The notes below the pieces were generated by a model. That model had not been told where the DNA came from and ran no database searches. It saw nothing but the letters and a program-made list of their open reading frames with translations. DNA of 64,000 bases from Ascaris suum. Lineage: Eukaryota; Nematoda; Chromadorea; Rhabditida; Ascarididae. Positions 9,233 to 29,440 of the stretch are shown piece after piece. How positions within the stretch are numbered: position 1 is the stretch's first letter; the number at the start of each line of letters is the position of its first letter. The translations under genes were made by a program, and so were the position numbers. The stretch is from the NCBI GenBank assembly GCA_013433145.1, contig CM024184.1, positions 6,324,137-6,388,136 of the forward strand, in the 5' to 3' direction.

Positions 9233-9359
9233 GTTGCGTGTTACCCAGGTATCCGTTCCTTCCAGAAAAGGAAAAAATCCTGTTATGAAAGGTCGAATGA
9301 TGGGTCGGTTCTCGTCATTCATGTCTGATGCTGCCAAGAGTTGTCCCTAGTGAAACGTC

Positions 9360-9441
9360 CGATGATGATGAGGTTCGAGCTCAAGCGGGGAAACTGCGAT
9401 GGATTAGCAATCGGTCGCCTTTTCTGCTCGGCCACGTGATT
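9360..9441 (-). pseudogene. Decayed tRNA-Ser(GCT) in the terminal array unit
   Basis: It aligns along all 82 positions with the array tRNA and keeps the GCT anticodon. Three acceptor pairs are broken (A-C, C-C, C-A). Two anticodon-stem pairs are lost, and the variable arm no longer pairs (GCAG against CCCC). The downstream T run is reduced to TTT, so termination is probably lost too. It is a relic left behind at the array edge. Confidence 0.85.
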
Positions 9442-9545
9442 GTCCCCATATTTTGCAGTTTCGTGCTTGCAGAGGAAGGAAATATGTTCGGGTAAAGTCT
9501 CCAGGATGCATCCATTCTCGTTGCTCACTTCGAGTTGACGTGAGA
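9442..9545 (-). repeat. Decayed array spacer beyond the tRNA pseudogene
   Basis: The stretch around GGATGCATCCATTCTCGTT (about 9503-9521) still matches the array spacer GATGCATCCGTTCTGGT. This shows the array once reached at least this far. Confidence 0.6.
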
Positions 9546-11142
9546 TGACACAAACCGGCGGTTAACGTTACGGGGTATGGTAGCGCACTTGTGAAAACGG
9601 CATTTTGTCAGCTGGGAATCGCGTTTTCGACTTTGCCTCCTGCTCGTTACCTTACTTTACCAGATTGATCTCTTCATGAAAGAAGGTTGTAGCCTCTTTA
9701 AGGATCGCTTTTGTATAGGGCGCATGGTGATGGTGGGAGACGACTATAATAATGCATTTTTTAAATTGAAAAGAGAAGCGGGGATTTTAAAATATTTTGC
9801 TCAACGGTGCGGCGCTTACGATATCATGAGAAGCGGGGATCGGAAAAACTTACAATAAGTGCCCTGTGAAAGCACCAATCAGATTCATTCGTGTGAAAGC
9901 TGCATCTGCTTTCGTTGGCCAGCTGGCGTGCTTTTAAGAAGGAAGAGACATTTATTCGTCCGTACCAAAACTTCATCAGGCAGGGTTTTAGGTCAAACTC
10001 GCGGTGAGATTTGCTTTTATACTCGTCTTGTTATTAAAAACTGATATAAAAATGAGCTTTTGACATTGAGCAATTTGACATTTGATATGCGCAACGCATC
10101 CTAACGGCTAAGAGATCACATGAGTAACAATCGGTCGAGTTTACTTTGCGACTCTAAGGCAGTTTGTTGCATTTGTGAAGTGTGTAGTTTACCATTTATT
10201 CTGACTCTGTCTACCGTTTGGATCTCGCGTTGGCCTTTTCTATTTGTATGCTCAAGTTCAATCAGTTAACAAAGTCACAAAAATACCGCAGCTTTTGTAA
10301 AAATGAGGGCATTTGGCGTCTATCAACCTGACTCGATTCGCTGGTGCAATCGTACACTTTCAGTTGCTCGTGTAAGTTTTGCGCAATCGTGGGCAAGGCA
10401 GCTGCTAACACTTTTTGTGAAATGAGCTGATGTTGAGAGTTGTTTCTCTTTGGTGTGGCGTATACCATGAATGCAATCAGAGGAGCTACTAATACAGAAA
10501 CTGGCCTGATTAATTCGCCATTGCTTTGCCGATTCTATCGGGTCGATCTTCCTTGATGTTGCACCTGCTTTCAGTGTCATTTGCACGGAAATTTTAAGGC
10601 AGTTTGAGGGTAAAATTCACTAAAAGTTTCACACCGTCCTTCAAGATTTTAGTGAATTCAAGCAAACGTACTTATTTGTGAAACTACAAAGTAACAAATT
10701 TAAAAGACATGAAATTCAAGAAATCAACGAGTACATTTGATACAATGGTGCATGTTTTCGACCATGATTTTAGCTCCTGGATATCATGCAAACATATAAT
10801 ATCTGTTTCAGATCCATCTTTTTTCTGTTCGATAATAATATTCATCACTAATAACAAAACAGAATGAAAAGCACGAATTGATAAAATTAAACAAGTTATG
10901 CATTAAGAATATTACTCAAGAAGCTCTTCAGAAAAAAAAAAACAACGAACAAGAGAAAGTGCAAGCTACACAGGAAAATGTGACCCTTGATTACCATAAA
11001 AATCAACCATATCTTCCTCTTTTAAAGCAAGGCGAAATTCTTCAATACATTCTTTTCCTTCGGCCATAAGGAGAGGGTTACGGGCTCCGAAACTTCACTT
11101 TCTCGCCGGTGAATGAATGTTTGTAACAATTGGTTGTTTCAG
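9546..11142. other. Intergenic, no convincing gene
   Basis: Only short open frames without good splice context were found. A Lys/Gln-rich open stretch at about 10880-11060 could be an exon in front of the 11143 exon, but I cannot fix its ends. Confidence 0.5.
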
Positions 11143-11265
11143 ACTTTAGTATCTCAAGACAGCCACATATGCGTTGGTTCTACCTCTAAGCGAAAAAATG
11201 CCTCTTCCGATACCAAATTCTCGCTACGACAACCTTCAACGCCTCAAGCCACCTTTCAGCAAAAA
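11143..11265 (+). CDS. Possible exon of an unidentified Ser/Gln-rich protein
   Basis: A good acceptor (GTTTCAG) and a strong donor (AAA-GTATGT) enclose 41 open codons, phase 0 at both ends. The peptide is rich in Ser, Thr, Gln and Lys and resembles a disordered segment. No partner exon could be placed on this strand, and the product is not recognised. Confidence 0.4.
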
Positions 11266-12425
11266 GTATGTAGTGCAGACTCTTGACTCGACAGAGATGA
11301 AGTACACAGTTGTCAGCAAATCAAAAAGCATCACACGTCTTAATGCGTTCAGAAAAAATGAAAAATATACAAAATATTAACCACAGATTTCATGAATGTG
11401 TTCAAAACTATTGTAAGAAAAAACCTATAAAACCAAATGAATGTAACGAAATCACATGTTGTATTATTGCCTCTAATTTTTTCTGATATCGCACACCTAC
11501 CACCCTACTAATATCTCTGAAGATAACGACTATCATTCTCTTATTTCTGAGAATTAAAAAAAAAAATGCAATTTCCCAAAATCTGGCAATTTGGCACTGC
11601 AAAGATGAGAAAAAAGGATGGTTAAATGGACTAAGTGGAATAATTTCAAATCCTTCAATGTTTCCTTCCAATGATGATCCTCAGGTGAGCAATCAAACAT
11701 ATCGACTAGTCGCACCTAGCAGGAGTCATTTTCCTTATGGCGAAATATCACGAATATCTCGTCTGAACTTTCATTGCTTTCACTTCCACAATATTGATCA
11801 TAGCTTAACGTTTTTTCTCACATAATCACTAATAAAACCCCAAGGCGAGTACAGATGACGCACGGTCGAGTCTATCACTCACATAGCGTATTCTGTTTCC
11901 GACAAATTCAATATGTATTTCAATTTATGATATTGATTTTTTAAAATGTAATTTATAGAGAAGAAATATTTTGCCACAACAATCTCACAAACTTGATCAA
12001 TTCAGGTAAAAAAAAAAAACATCAACACTCATTGCATAAATGATCATACACCACTTATTTGCATATTATGAAAATATATCAAAGCGATTAAATTTCCATA
12101 TGAAATCGGCATCGATTTTTAAGTGCTACGCAACAATGATAAGTAAAATGGATCACATTTTAGTATGCTATTGTTCTTAATCCACTATGATTTGCATAAA
12201 AGATGTCAGAGGCATATTTATTAACGTTTGAAGCTAGACTGTTCATAAGAGAACACTCATAGTTTATCTCAAACTTCCTTCAGAATCTTCGTAACCCGAA
12301 TTCGATTCCCACCGGTTAGGTTTAGAGGGTCTGTCAAATGTATGTTGGACAGAATTTAGGTAAACGCTGAAGAATCTTTTAGCACCTGTTACGATCTGAA
12401 AATTCCTCTCAATTTTGAATGCTTC
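11266..12425. other. Non-coding stretch, AT-rich
   Basis: This lies between the possible plus-strand exon and the 3' end of the minus-strand transporter gene. It probably includes that gene's 3' untranslated region. No other signal seen. Confidence 0.5.
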
Positions 12426-21318
<8,893 letters not shown>

Positions 21319-24300
21319 CTGAAATATTTGCCTATTTTACAATAAACAAGAAAACGCATCATGGAAAACCCACGATAAGCGCTTTTTGCAATTAAATCCA
21401 TTAGTTCAAGCTACTCTGTACATCATCGCCCAATAAAAGTTACCAAGTAATGAAGGATATATATTAATAAAACCTCAAAGTTGTCCTTAGAAGCTGTTTA
21501 TTATTCATCGTCATTTGTTAAAATATATTCTACAAATATAGCACTAGCTGATATGAAAGTAAAAATTCCATCATGAAAGCTTTTGCAATTGGCCATTTGA
21601 AAATAGGAATCTTATGGTCAGTCATTTAAATATCTCGGTCAGACCAATAAGCGTATACTATTGCTTCGATTGAAAGAATGCTATTATTGGAAGTATTTTT
21701 GTCGGAACTATTTTTGTCTCTAGTTAACTTACTTAGGACTAAAATATAATAAAATTTATCTATAATATAGAGACGATAAGTTGAAAAATTTTCCACAATC
21801 TTTAACATCTTCATCGTCGTTATTTGCGACAAAATCACACATTAAAAATTATATACTACACAAAAAAAATCAATAATATATATACTACACAAAAAAAATC
21901 AATAATATATATACTACACAAAAAAAATCAATAATATATATATTACACAAAAAAAATCAATAATATATATACTACACAAAATCAATAATCACACAAATAA
22001 AAAAATCAAAAATGCAACATTACTATTGTTGTATAATGCGAGCAATGAATTGATTGCGGAGATGAAGAGCGTTCACATCAATTGGTGGCTTCATGTGATT
22101 GTTACGTAAATGATCAATGGGAAAGGAAAAAAAAAATCAACGGTCATTGCCGAAAAAAAAATCGATTCGATTCTCTCGATTATCTCTCATATTTTCACAC
22201 AATGCTAGCATAGAGTGTGAAAAATGTTGATTGACAAGAAAATTGGCAGAGAAACAAATGGGAAGAGCATATGGAGAGTTTGTATTGATATGGATAATTA
22301 AACGACAATTAGTGAAAAACTCTCGATAAATTTTATCAACAACGATGAGAATTCCATAAAAACAACTTTTAAAAATGCACCTGGAAAAGTATACGTCTAT
22401 GTATTTCAATGAACTCGGCTAAACGGATACTCTTTAATCATTCAATCAGCAATTAAGAAAAGATGATTTCTATACTACATTTGATTAATAGTAGGATATC
22501 TCCGATTGGCATTTTTTGATGGTTTTCGATGCAAACAGTTTATGTGTGTGCTGATAAATTTTTCGCAAAATGGTATGAAAGGCAAAAGTATGGAGCAGAT
22601 TATAATCAACAAATTTCATCGAGCAACTTCTGCAGTTTTCGAATTGAAACTATGAGGTAGAGCGAACGACAGACAATCCACAAACGAACGAAACACACAT
22701 ATGAAAATACAACGTTGCGAAAATTTATGTACGAAAATATGCATATATAGACAAATATATGTAAAGATATTACGCTGAGAAAATTGATAAAAATGCAGAT
22801 ATTTTTGAAAAAATTCTGCTAACAAATGTAAATATTTTTAGTGAAAATAAATTTTCTACACTTACAAGGAATGAAAAAATTGTGCATTTTTCTATAAGAA
22901 TCTATGAAATTTTCAAAAAATTCTCATAGAATTTCAAAAATTGAAATTTGAGATTCATTCTTTTAATTCTGCACTTTCCATATTTCAATTTTCTTTCAAA
23001 GAGAAAACAATTTTAGCAATAAGATGTTCAGTCACATGTGTTCTTTACTAGCGTTTACACAGCGATGACAAAAATCGTTCATTTCTGTCTACATTCATCT
23101 ACTATATTTTACTGTACGGTCATGATAGCAACTACAACAATATGGGTTCGGCAGCATCGCTCGCTGACTCGTCAAGGACGTCAGTCATGTGTCTATGATG
23201 CAATCTTGCCTAGAGATGCGCAAACGAAGCAGTGACCTTAGAGACCCGGAAATAATAGGTGATTGCAGAACAGAGTAAGGAATCCTGAGACTGCCGGAGG
23301 GGAAAATACCGAACCCTCTTGAGACTATAAGCGACTAACCGAAACAACGGCACATACAGTGTGCAATTTGGAACTCAAATCCAATTTGTTCATTGTTACA
23401 TCGTAGATATAGTGCTTCCGGGCGTTCCACCATGCGGTTAAACCGGTGACTATACGGTTGCTCCAAATGGTTTGATCCATATATTCGCTGGTTTAGCTTA
23501 TACTGCTGCTGAATGTTTGAAGGTTTTTTTAGCAGGTTTATATTTAGCATATTTCTCGGTATCGCTCAACTTTTAAATTTCCCACAAATAATGCTCCCAT
23601 CGCATTATTTCTCGTCTGCAAAGCATTTAATTCATCTGTTACCGTTGAGGATGTTATGAATATGAAGGTTCCGATTTTGAAAACAAAGGAACTCTCTATG
23701 AGCACTGTGGTGTTTTTTCTGGTAATACCAGATGCAGCACTCTTAGATTGTAAGAGAACTCTCTGTGTGCACTTAAAGCAGATTTTGAGTGGGTTTAAGA
23801 AGTATTTTCAACAGGTTAGGTTTTTTTTTGCAAGACGAGGACTCCCACAATTGAGTGGGTAGTATGGTGACAAAAGCCAAGACAGGTGACTTTTCTGAGG
23901 ATTTTTTTGCAAACTGTCGATGCTATCTGCATCGGTTAATTATCGTCATAGAAAGGTTGCGGTTCGTACCGCACGGCGCGGACAATGCGTTGACTAGTTG
24001 AATATCATCTTTCACGATGGTTTTTCCATCTAGTGGTGGTTTTTTTCACGCCAGCTGTTCATTTTTGTAAGTCCTTTGCGTATGCGACTGCATTTTCAGA
24101 AAATGAGGTTTTTTCTGAGTGGCGAGGATAAAAAGCGAATAAAAAGAAAGAAGGCGGAGGAGAGATGAGGCGAAGGAAAAGAGAATGAAATAGGAGGGAT
24201 AGACACAATGGAGAATGATAGAAGGAGTGATTTATCCCACAAGAATATTAATAACATTGTTTACTAAAAATGTTGCTTTCGTTTGCTTGTGTGTGCGTGG

Positions 24301-24417
24301 AAAGAAGACTTGGAGGAAAGTGGAGAAAATATTGGTAAGGAATATAAATGAAAGTTGGCGCTAAAGAATGTAAACACATACTAAAAAATAAATAGATAAT
24401 AATTTATGCTGACTGCT
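21319..24417. other. Gene-poor AT-rich region
   Basis: Apart from the 29-bp minisatellite I see no coding exon with proper splice context. The missing 5' exon of the transporter may lie here. A 16-nt GC-rich palindrome (TGCGGT-TCGT-ACCGCA) occurs near 23957-23972. Confidence 0.5.
21851..21990. repeat. 29-bp minisatellite, about 4.7 copies
   Basis: The core ACTACACAAAAAAAATC recurs at 21855, 21884, 21913, 21942 and 21971, always 29 bp apart. The fourth copy has ATTACAC and the last has lost five A bases. Confidence 0.9.
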
Positions 24418-24446
24418 GACGTTTCGGCTCTTTGAGCCATAATCAT
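24418..24446 (-). ncRNA. Hammerhead-like motif, left end of the Penelope remnant
   Basis: On the minus strand TGATTATGGCTC-AAA-GAGCC-GAAACGTC shows a perfect 5-bp stem II, followed by GAAAC and GTC, as in minimal hammerheads of Penelope-like elements. The first core box is not the canonical CTGATGA, so activity is doubtful. Confidence 0.4.
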
Positions 24447-24792
24447 AGAACACCAAATTGAAGATTGTCACAGAAACATTTGCCACATTTCATAGAATTA
24501 TGAGAGCTGCTACTTTTATGCAAAACAAAAAGCAAAAATGAATTTATAGATAGCGAGAGAGAAAGTTGATAACTGCGCGTAATTTGACACAGCCGTTAAT
24601 CACTGGTTTCAGAGAGTTTATGAGGAGAACCTCCCTTCTCTTGCGCATTATTGCCCTTTTGCCATGGGCAAGTATTTTGATGGCAATGTTAGTAGCCACC
24701 CTGAAGGTTGTGGTATTCGATGACGTGCTTGGCCACTATGCATGCACTATATGAACACGATATGGTGAGGACATTTTTAACACTTGTTCTTA

Positions 24793-24981
24793 AATGCTCC
24801 TGTGCAGAAGAGGGACCGTTTCGCCGATATAGATGGATTCACATGCGCAGCAACGAATAGAATAAAGTACACCTTTCTTGCAGTAATCATTTGGATTGGA
24901 TGGGGGGCAGATAACGCACTTAGGGGGGTTATAACACAGACGATCATATAATCGGTTGTATAATTCATATTTTTTAGTCAT
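24793..24981 (-). pseudogene. GIY-YIG endonuclease fragment of a Penelope-like element
   Basis: This is the best-preserved open stretch of the element, about 62 codons, ending at an in-frame stop after the GET-VPLLHRSI segment. The residues GVLYSI and IYIGET correspond to the GIY and YIG strands of the nuclease. The downstream catalytic Arg and Glu region is too decayed to identify. Confidence 0.6.
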
Positions 24982-25032
24982 AAGACATTATTCAATGAAT
25001 AAATAAATAAACAAGCAAATAAAATAAATAAA

Positions 25033-25060
25033 GATTATGGCTTAAAGAGCCAAAACATCA
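25033..25060 (+). ncRNA. Decayed hammerhead-like motif, right end of the Penelope remnant
   Basis: Inverted relative to the left copy: GATTATGGCTT-AAA-GAGCC-AAAACATC. Stem II still forms with one wobble pair, but GAAAC has become AAAAC. It differs from the left copy mainly by transitions, consistent with decay. Confidence 0.4.
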
Positions 25061-26819
25061 CAACAAAATATTATTCCATCTCTACTCGACGCATTAGGTG
25101 CTCGCAGCTATAATCTATCATATAATCATATTTATCGATCATGCGACTATCAAACAACAGTATTATTATAAATATTAACAAAGGATATAAACAACTCGCG
25201 CGAGCTTTTCGTAATTTTTTTTTTTTACATTTACGAATGGAAACAGATGTCACCATATAATGGAAAAATCATCACAATGTATAAAGTGGAAAAAGATGGT
25301 AGATAATCGAAAAATTCGATAGATCATGAAAAACTTCAACTAAATGCAACCATCAATCCTCTCCCCTCTCCTCCCCCCCCCCCCGCCCAATATCTCCGTC
25401 CCGTCTGTCTTTCTTTCCCTCTTCCCCTCTTCCCTCCCCATCTCACGCTCTTTTGTCACACAAACGAAAGAGAGATATTCAGCAGCATAGCGGAAGAGAT
25501 GAACTTGAATGCAAAGGGTACACAAGCACTATGCGCGTACCTCACGTTGTAAAATTGACCACTGCTCAGCGATCGTGATTGTCGTAAATGTAGTTGGTCT
25601 CTGTTCTCTAAATCATCGTTTTCTTTCTTCCCTCTCCTCTTCATCTTGTATTACTGTCGTTCCTCCTTCTTCATTAATTGCCATGGGTAACAATGCATTG
25701 TATATAAAACAGCCCAATGAGTGGAACACTCGATGAAGAGATAAGATGACAAACTTGAACTATAATGGAGAGGTCGATATAGTGAAGGTGAAGGAAAGAT
25801 GATGAGGAGGGGGAGGTGGTGGAGGGGGGGGGGGTAGAAGAGAAGAAGGGATGCATCGAAGCCATTCATTGAAGCGTTCGCAAACTAAACGAATGGACAA
25901 GGAAGAAAGAGGCGAAAAGGAGAAGGAGCAAAAATTCATTAAGGCACGAAGGAATCCATCGATAATCTTAGAGGCTAGTAGAAATTGTGATTAGGAAAAG
26001 ACAGAGGGTGAGGGGGAAAAGCTGAACACAATACTTAACCGCTATGAAATCAGTCATAATGGGTGGGATGTTCGGTTTAAGTCCTTTAAAAAAACACAAT
26101 CGTTCCTGATGCGCTTTCCCACTTCATGGAACCACATTATTCATGCCTTGAATAATAGAACTCTCATCATGCCTCAAAATTTCCCGCTGCCTTCATCAAA
26201 GCTCCAATACTTCATTCACAACGAAAAGCAGCCTATAAGTCCTAGTCTGCTTCGCCATATCAGTTCGGGTTTTCTCCAGTCTTATTAGTTCGCGAAAACT
26301 GTCCCCAAATCCTCTTGTTTCTAGCAAACAAAAACCAATATAAAAGACGAACAGTTATGTTTCTTTTAGCTTCAAGCTTGAGTTGAATTGTATTTCGTGA
26401 AATATTTCAGATTATAATCTGATAATATACTACTAAACTGCCATTTTTTTCACAATGGAATTTTTTTTTTTTTTTGATAGTGGAAATATTTGTGATTTTG
26501 ACTTTTGTTTGTTGCATTTTATGAATTCTTTCGAGTCACAATAAGATGTTTTATGACTGGGAAACAACTATAAAGCCTCATTCAAAGTGATTAGCATAAT
26601 ATGCGCTTTTTGCGCTCTAATCCACTGAAAGAATCGATTATCAAACTAACTTCTAAGCGCTGCTTTCAAACCATTTCATTTGTTAATTCCCCTACTGTCG
26701 CTCTCATCTTTTTAGCAAGCAATGCCAATTGCCCTTTTGATTGCGTCAGTCCTTGTCCTTCCCAAAAATATCGCTGATTTCCCGAAAACGCCGTTTCACA
26801 GCAGCACAAATAGGTTGAT
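25061..26819. other. Non-coding, with low-complexity tracts
   Basis: Contains a 12-base C run near 25373, purine-rich and pyrimidine-rich blocks (25350-25450, 25780-25870) and an A/T-rich remainder. No gene seen. Confidence 0.5.
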
Positions 26820-26826
26820 CCTTAAA

Positions 26827-27190
26827 ATGGACAAACTTATTGTCGTCACTAGCTCATTGGGCAAGGCAATTCGGTCAGCGCTAGTAGTGACGTGAAGCTG
26901 ATCAATCCCAACTCGGTTGCATGTTCCACGATTGCACGAGTAGTGCATACTGACGCTGATGCGTTCCAAGAACAAGCAGAACAATGTGTCTTGATTGGAG
27001 TGCCGCAAGAGTCCTCAACATTCCCATCCTCGAGGTCAATTCCTTGGTGGTTACAGAGGTCGTGCGCTCAACCACGAGTTCAGATCGGACGAAAGCACTT
27101 GAAGATGATGCAATTTTAACACTGTTTCTTCCGAATTATGATGTCACTGTAGGTAAAAGTGCTGCTACCGGTAGAACTAGGTCACTCAAG
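26827..27190 (+). pseudogene. Unidentified coding-like segment in shifting frames
   Basis: Protein-like sequence continues across three frames: MDKLIVVTSSLGKAIRSALV, then a segment with ARVVHTDADAFQEQAEQC, then AARVLNIPILEVNSLVV followed by about 40 polar residues. It ends at a good donor (AAG-GTAAAT at 27190). The last hydrophobic segment resembles the end of a BRCT repeat (alternating residues before an I-P-I-L core), but this is weak. The frame changes suggest a broken gene, or small introns I cannot place. Confidence 0.3.
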
Positions 27191-28039
27191 GTAAATTTTC
27201 GGATTTTGTTCCACTGAACAAACCGATAAAGACAAGAATTTTATCGCACTTTTTCTTCTTAGAGAATATTCTCAATTGATTGTGGATTGTAAATCACATC
27301 AGTAAATTTGCATACTTCATGCGTAGACTAATCTTGTTGTTGTTAAACTCGTGATTCTTTGTGAACCTTGCGTACTTAATATATATTAGCTAGTTGTTAT
27401 ATATGATCGTTTTCGTTCTCGTGTTCCATCTTCAGCGCATAAGAACGATTGACCAGTCCCATCTCATTCTTTAAACTCCATACAGCCTAACGCGTTAGCA
27501 ACTCCCTCACCTCCGAGCACGATTTCAAACTAAGTTCGGCTCCCTGCACTCCAACAGAATCTTTTTCAATAAGGATGAAGCTAAAGGATCTTGCCTTTAT
27601 CGTTGCTATTACAAGCAAAAGATAATGTACATTGCAGAGTCATAGATTAATTCAAAAAACTATCTCGATGTTGACCTCTACATACCTAACTATTTTTCGT
27701 CTATTGCTCTGATCGTATAGCCTCCAGTGATGTTTACGGAAGAAGTCAAGCCAAAAATCAGTCTTCTACGAAAACAGCCCTAACCTCCGTGAAAGAGTGT
27801 CACCGAAGTAAAACTCTCTTATATTATTATGCTGCAGTTTTTGAAAACCATCTCAAAAAGAGTCGTTGGTAGCCGTGACAACACGCTAAGAGTTGCTTTC
27901 TACGAGCGTGAGGAGTGATTAACACAACAATAAGTGTAATCTATACGCGCAATGCATAGATCACATCTCTAAACAGCAACTAGCTGAAGTCACAGTGATG
28001 ATACAGTCATTCATATCAACATAACAACACACACTAATC

Positions 28040-28570
28040 TCTGATAAGTTCGATATCCTTTGCCATCTATCATCAAACTCGCGCTATCTATTTAGGACTA
28101 ACGAATAGTCTAGAGATACCACTGATACCAGTCAAGCGATCTCCTATCCGCTCTGGCTTAGATAAAGATCTCGTTGTTGACTATGTCGATTCACTGTTTT
28201 GTGTGAACACTGAATCTACTATAATGGAGAATATTAATTTTCCAAATATTGAGTGGAGAGTTCTTCCGTTAAGTTCTTTCGGAGCAATTACGAATATTCC
28301 ATGAACTGAATTATTGGAAAGAACGTTTGTGAAAATTTCTTTGAGCCCACTAGGGTGACTGCTAACAATAGCATCATACTAGATTAAGTATTGACTTCCA
28401 ATTCTGAAATATTTAAAAATTACCGCATCGATGAGCTATTTTACAAATAAGACGATAACTAAAGGAAACATGGTTGGCAATTTCAGGAATATCAATGCTT
28501 GCCTCTATTCTTTTTTAGCGCTATTCATCTTCGTAAACAGCTGATAAGAACATTGCGTGTATCAGAGTAT
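28040..28570 (+). mobile_element. Decayed non-LTR retrotransposon fragment (endonuclease region)
   Basis: Broken frames contain hallmarks of the AP-endonuclease domain of CR1/L2/Jockey-type LINEs. At 28230-28256 the frame reads NINFPNIEW, matching the usual GDFNFPxIDW motif. At about 28347-28405 it reads EPTRVTANNSIILD, a stop, then VLTSNSEIF, matching the conserved PTR...LDLVLTS block. A later stretch (FRNINACL, about 28490) fits the linker before the reverse transcriptase. At least one frameshift and several stops are present, and no reverse transcriptase follows. Confidence 0.65.
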
Positions 28571-29221
28571 TTCTGGCTATCTTCGGTTCTTTTTTTTTTC
28601 AAGATTACATTGCTATCACTAGCGCTGACACTAATAAACAACTCAACTTCTCATTATTGCCTCAGCGGTATCTCTTGTTATGACAGTCGCAATAAATTAT
28701 GCAAAAAGAAAAAAAAAACGCAGAAATTATTGCAGCTGCATTCTATTGCATATTTTATCGATCCGTTGTTACTCACTCAATTTCTACTTCCTGTTAAAAA
28801 AAATCGATTATCCCAATTAATTAAAAAAAATTCGAACTTCAAAATTATTGGCCATTTTGGCTCATTAAGGTGTCCAATATGATGTAGAGGAAAACTGCCG
28901 TCAGACGAACGAGCATTTCAATATCAGTCGTTCATTTACTTCATTTCACTATGGCTTCCTCAGCAATAGATCAACTAGAGCTATTCTTCTTCGACTGCTT
29001 CAAAGTTCGTTTTCATAGGTTTACCGGGACCCATTTGTTAAATGTGTTGATCTTCACTTCAGGAAAGCGTTCTTCAGTCTCAATGCGTTAGTTGTTCCAT
29101 AAACTAAAGCCGTATAGAATGACATTTTATCGGTTGTGTCTATGATCCTTCTCTTAGCGTCCGTTAAAGAGAGACTCTATGAAAGATTTTTAACTGCTCA
29201 GCATGGAGTCTCGCAAGAATC

Positions 29222-29440
<219 letters not shown>

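Larger units (their letters stand above)
1..9300 (-). repeat. Tandem array of 209-210 bp units, each with one tRNA-Ser(GCT) gene
   Basis: The unit is an 82-nt tRNA plus a spacer of 127-128 nt, repeated head to tail with no interruption. Position 1 is the last base of a preceding tRNA footprint, so the array continues to the left. Units are almost identical, spacers included. Most differences fall in one short spacer block 20-30 bases upstream of the tRNA. Four forms occur: B (TCCGTTCCTTCC), A (TCGATTCATTCC), D (TCGATTCCTTCC) and C (TCGTTCCTTCC, one base shorter). Two further single changes recur: C to T in GGTCATTCAT, and G to A in GTTGCGTG. Such uniformity points to recent amplification or continuing homogenisation by unequal exchange. 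Confidence 0.97.
24418..25060 (-). mobile_element. Penelope-like retroelement remnant (GIY-YIG end and inverted terminal motifs)
   Basis: The minus strand between two inverted terminal motifs encodes the C-terminal part of a Penelope-type protein. It has the cysteine pattern CVIC and CCAC and the core VLYSI...SIYIGET typical of the GIY-YIG endonuclease of these elements. Further on comes a decayed tail with LLINSLKPVIN. Stops interrupt the frame after HRSI. No reverse transcriptase part is present, so the copy is 5' truncated. The ends carry related inverted sequences resembling the hammerhead-ribozyme core found in Penelope-like elements. Confidence 0.65.

Noticed and set aside
1..9300. CRISPR array
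   Set aside because: The repeat is the whole 210-bp unit, with no short repeat alternating with unique spacers, and the locus is eukaryotic.
118..9337. Repeated open frames of 61 and 65 codons across the array, on both strands
   Set aside because: They run straight through the tRNA and repeat only because the DNA repeats. The minus-strand peptide with QVAEWLRRWTANP is the familiar false translation of serine/leucine tRNA genes.
12288..12340. B-box-like GAATTCGATTCCC
   Set aside because: No A box or cloverleaf upstream.
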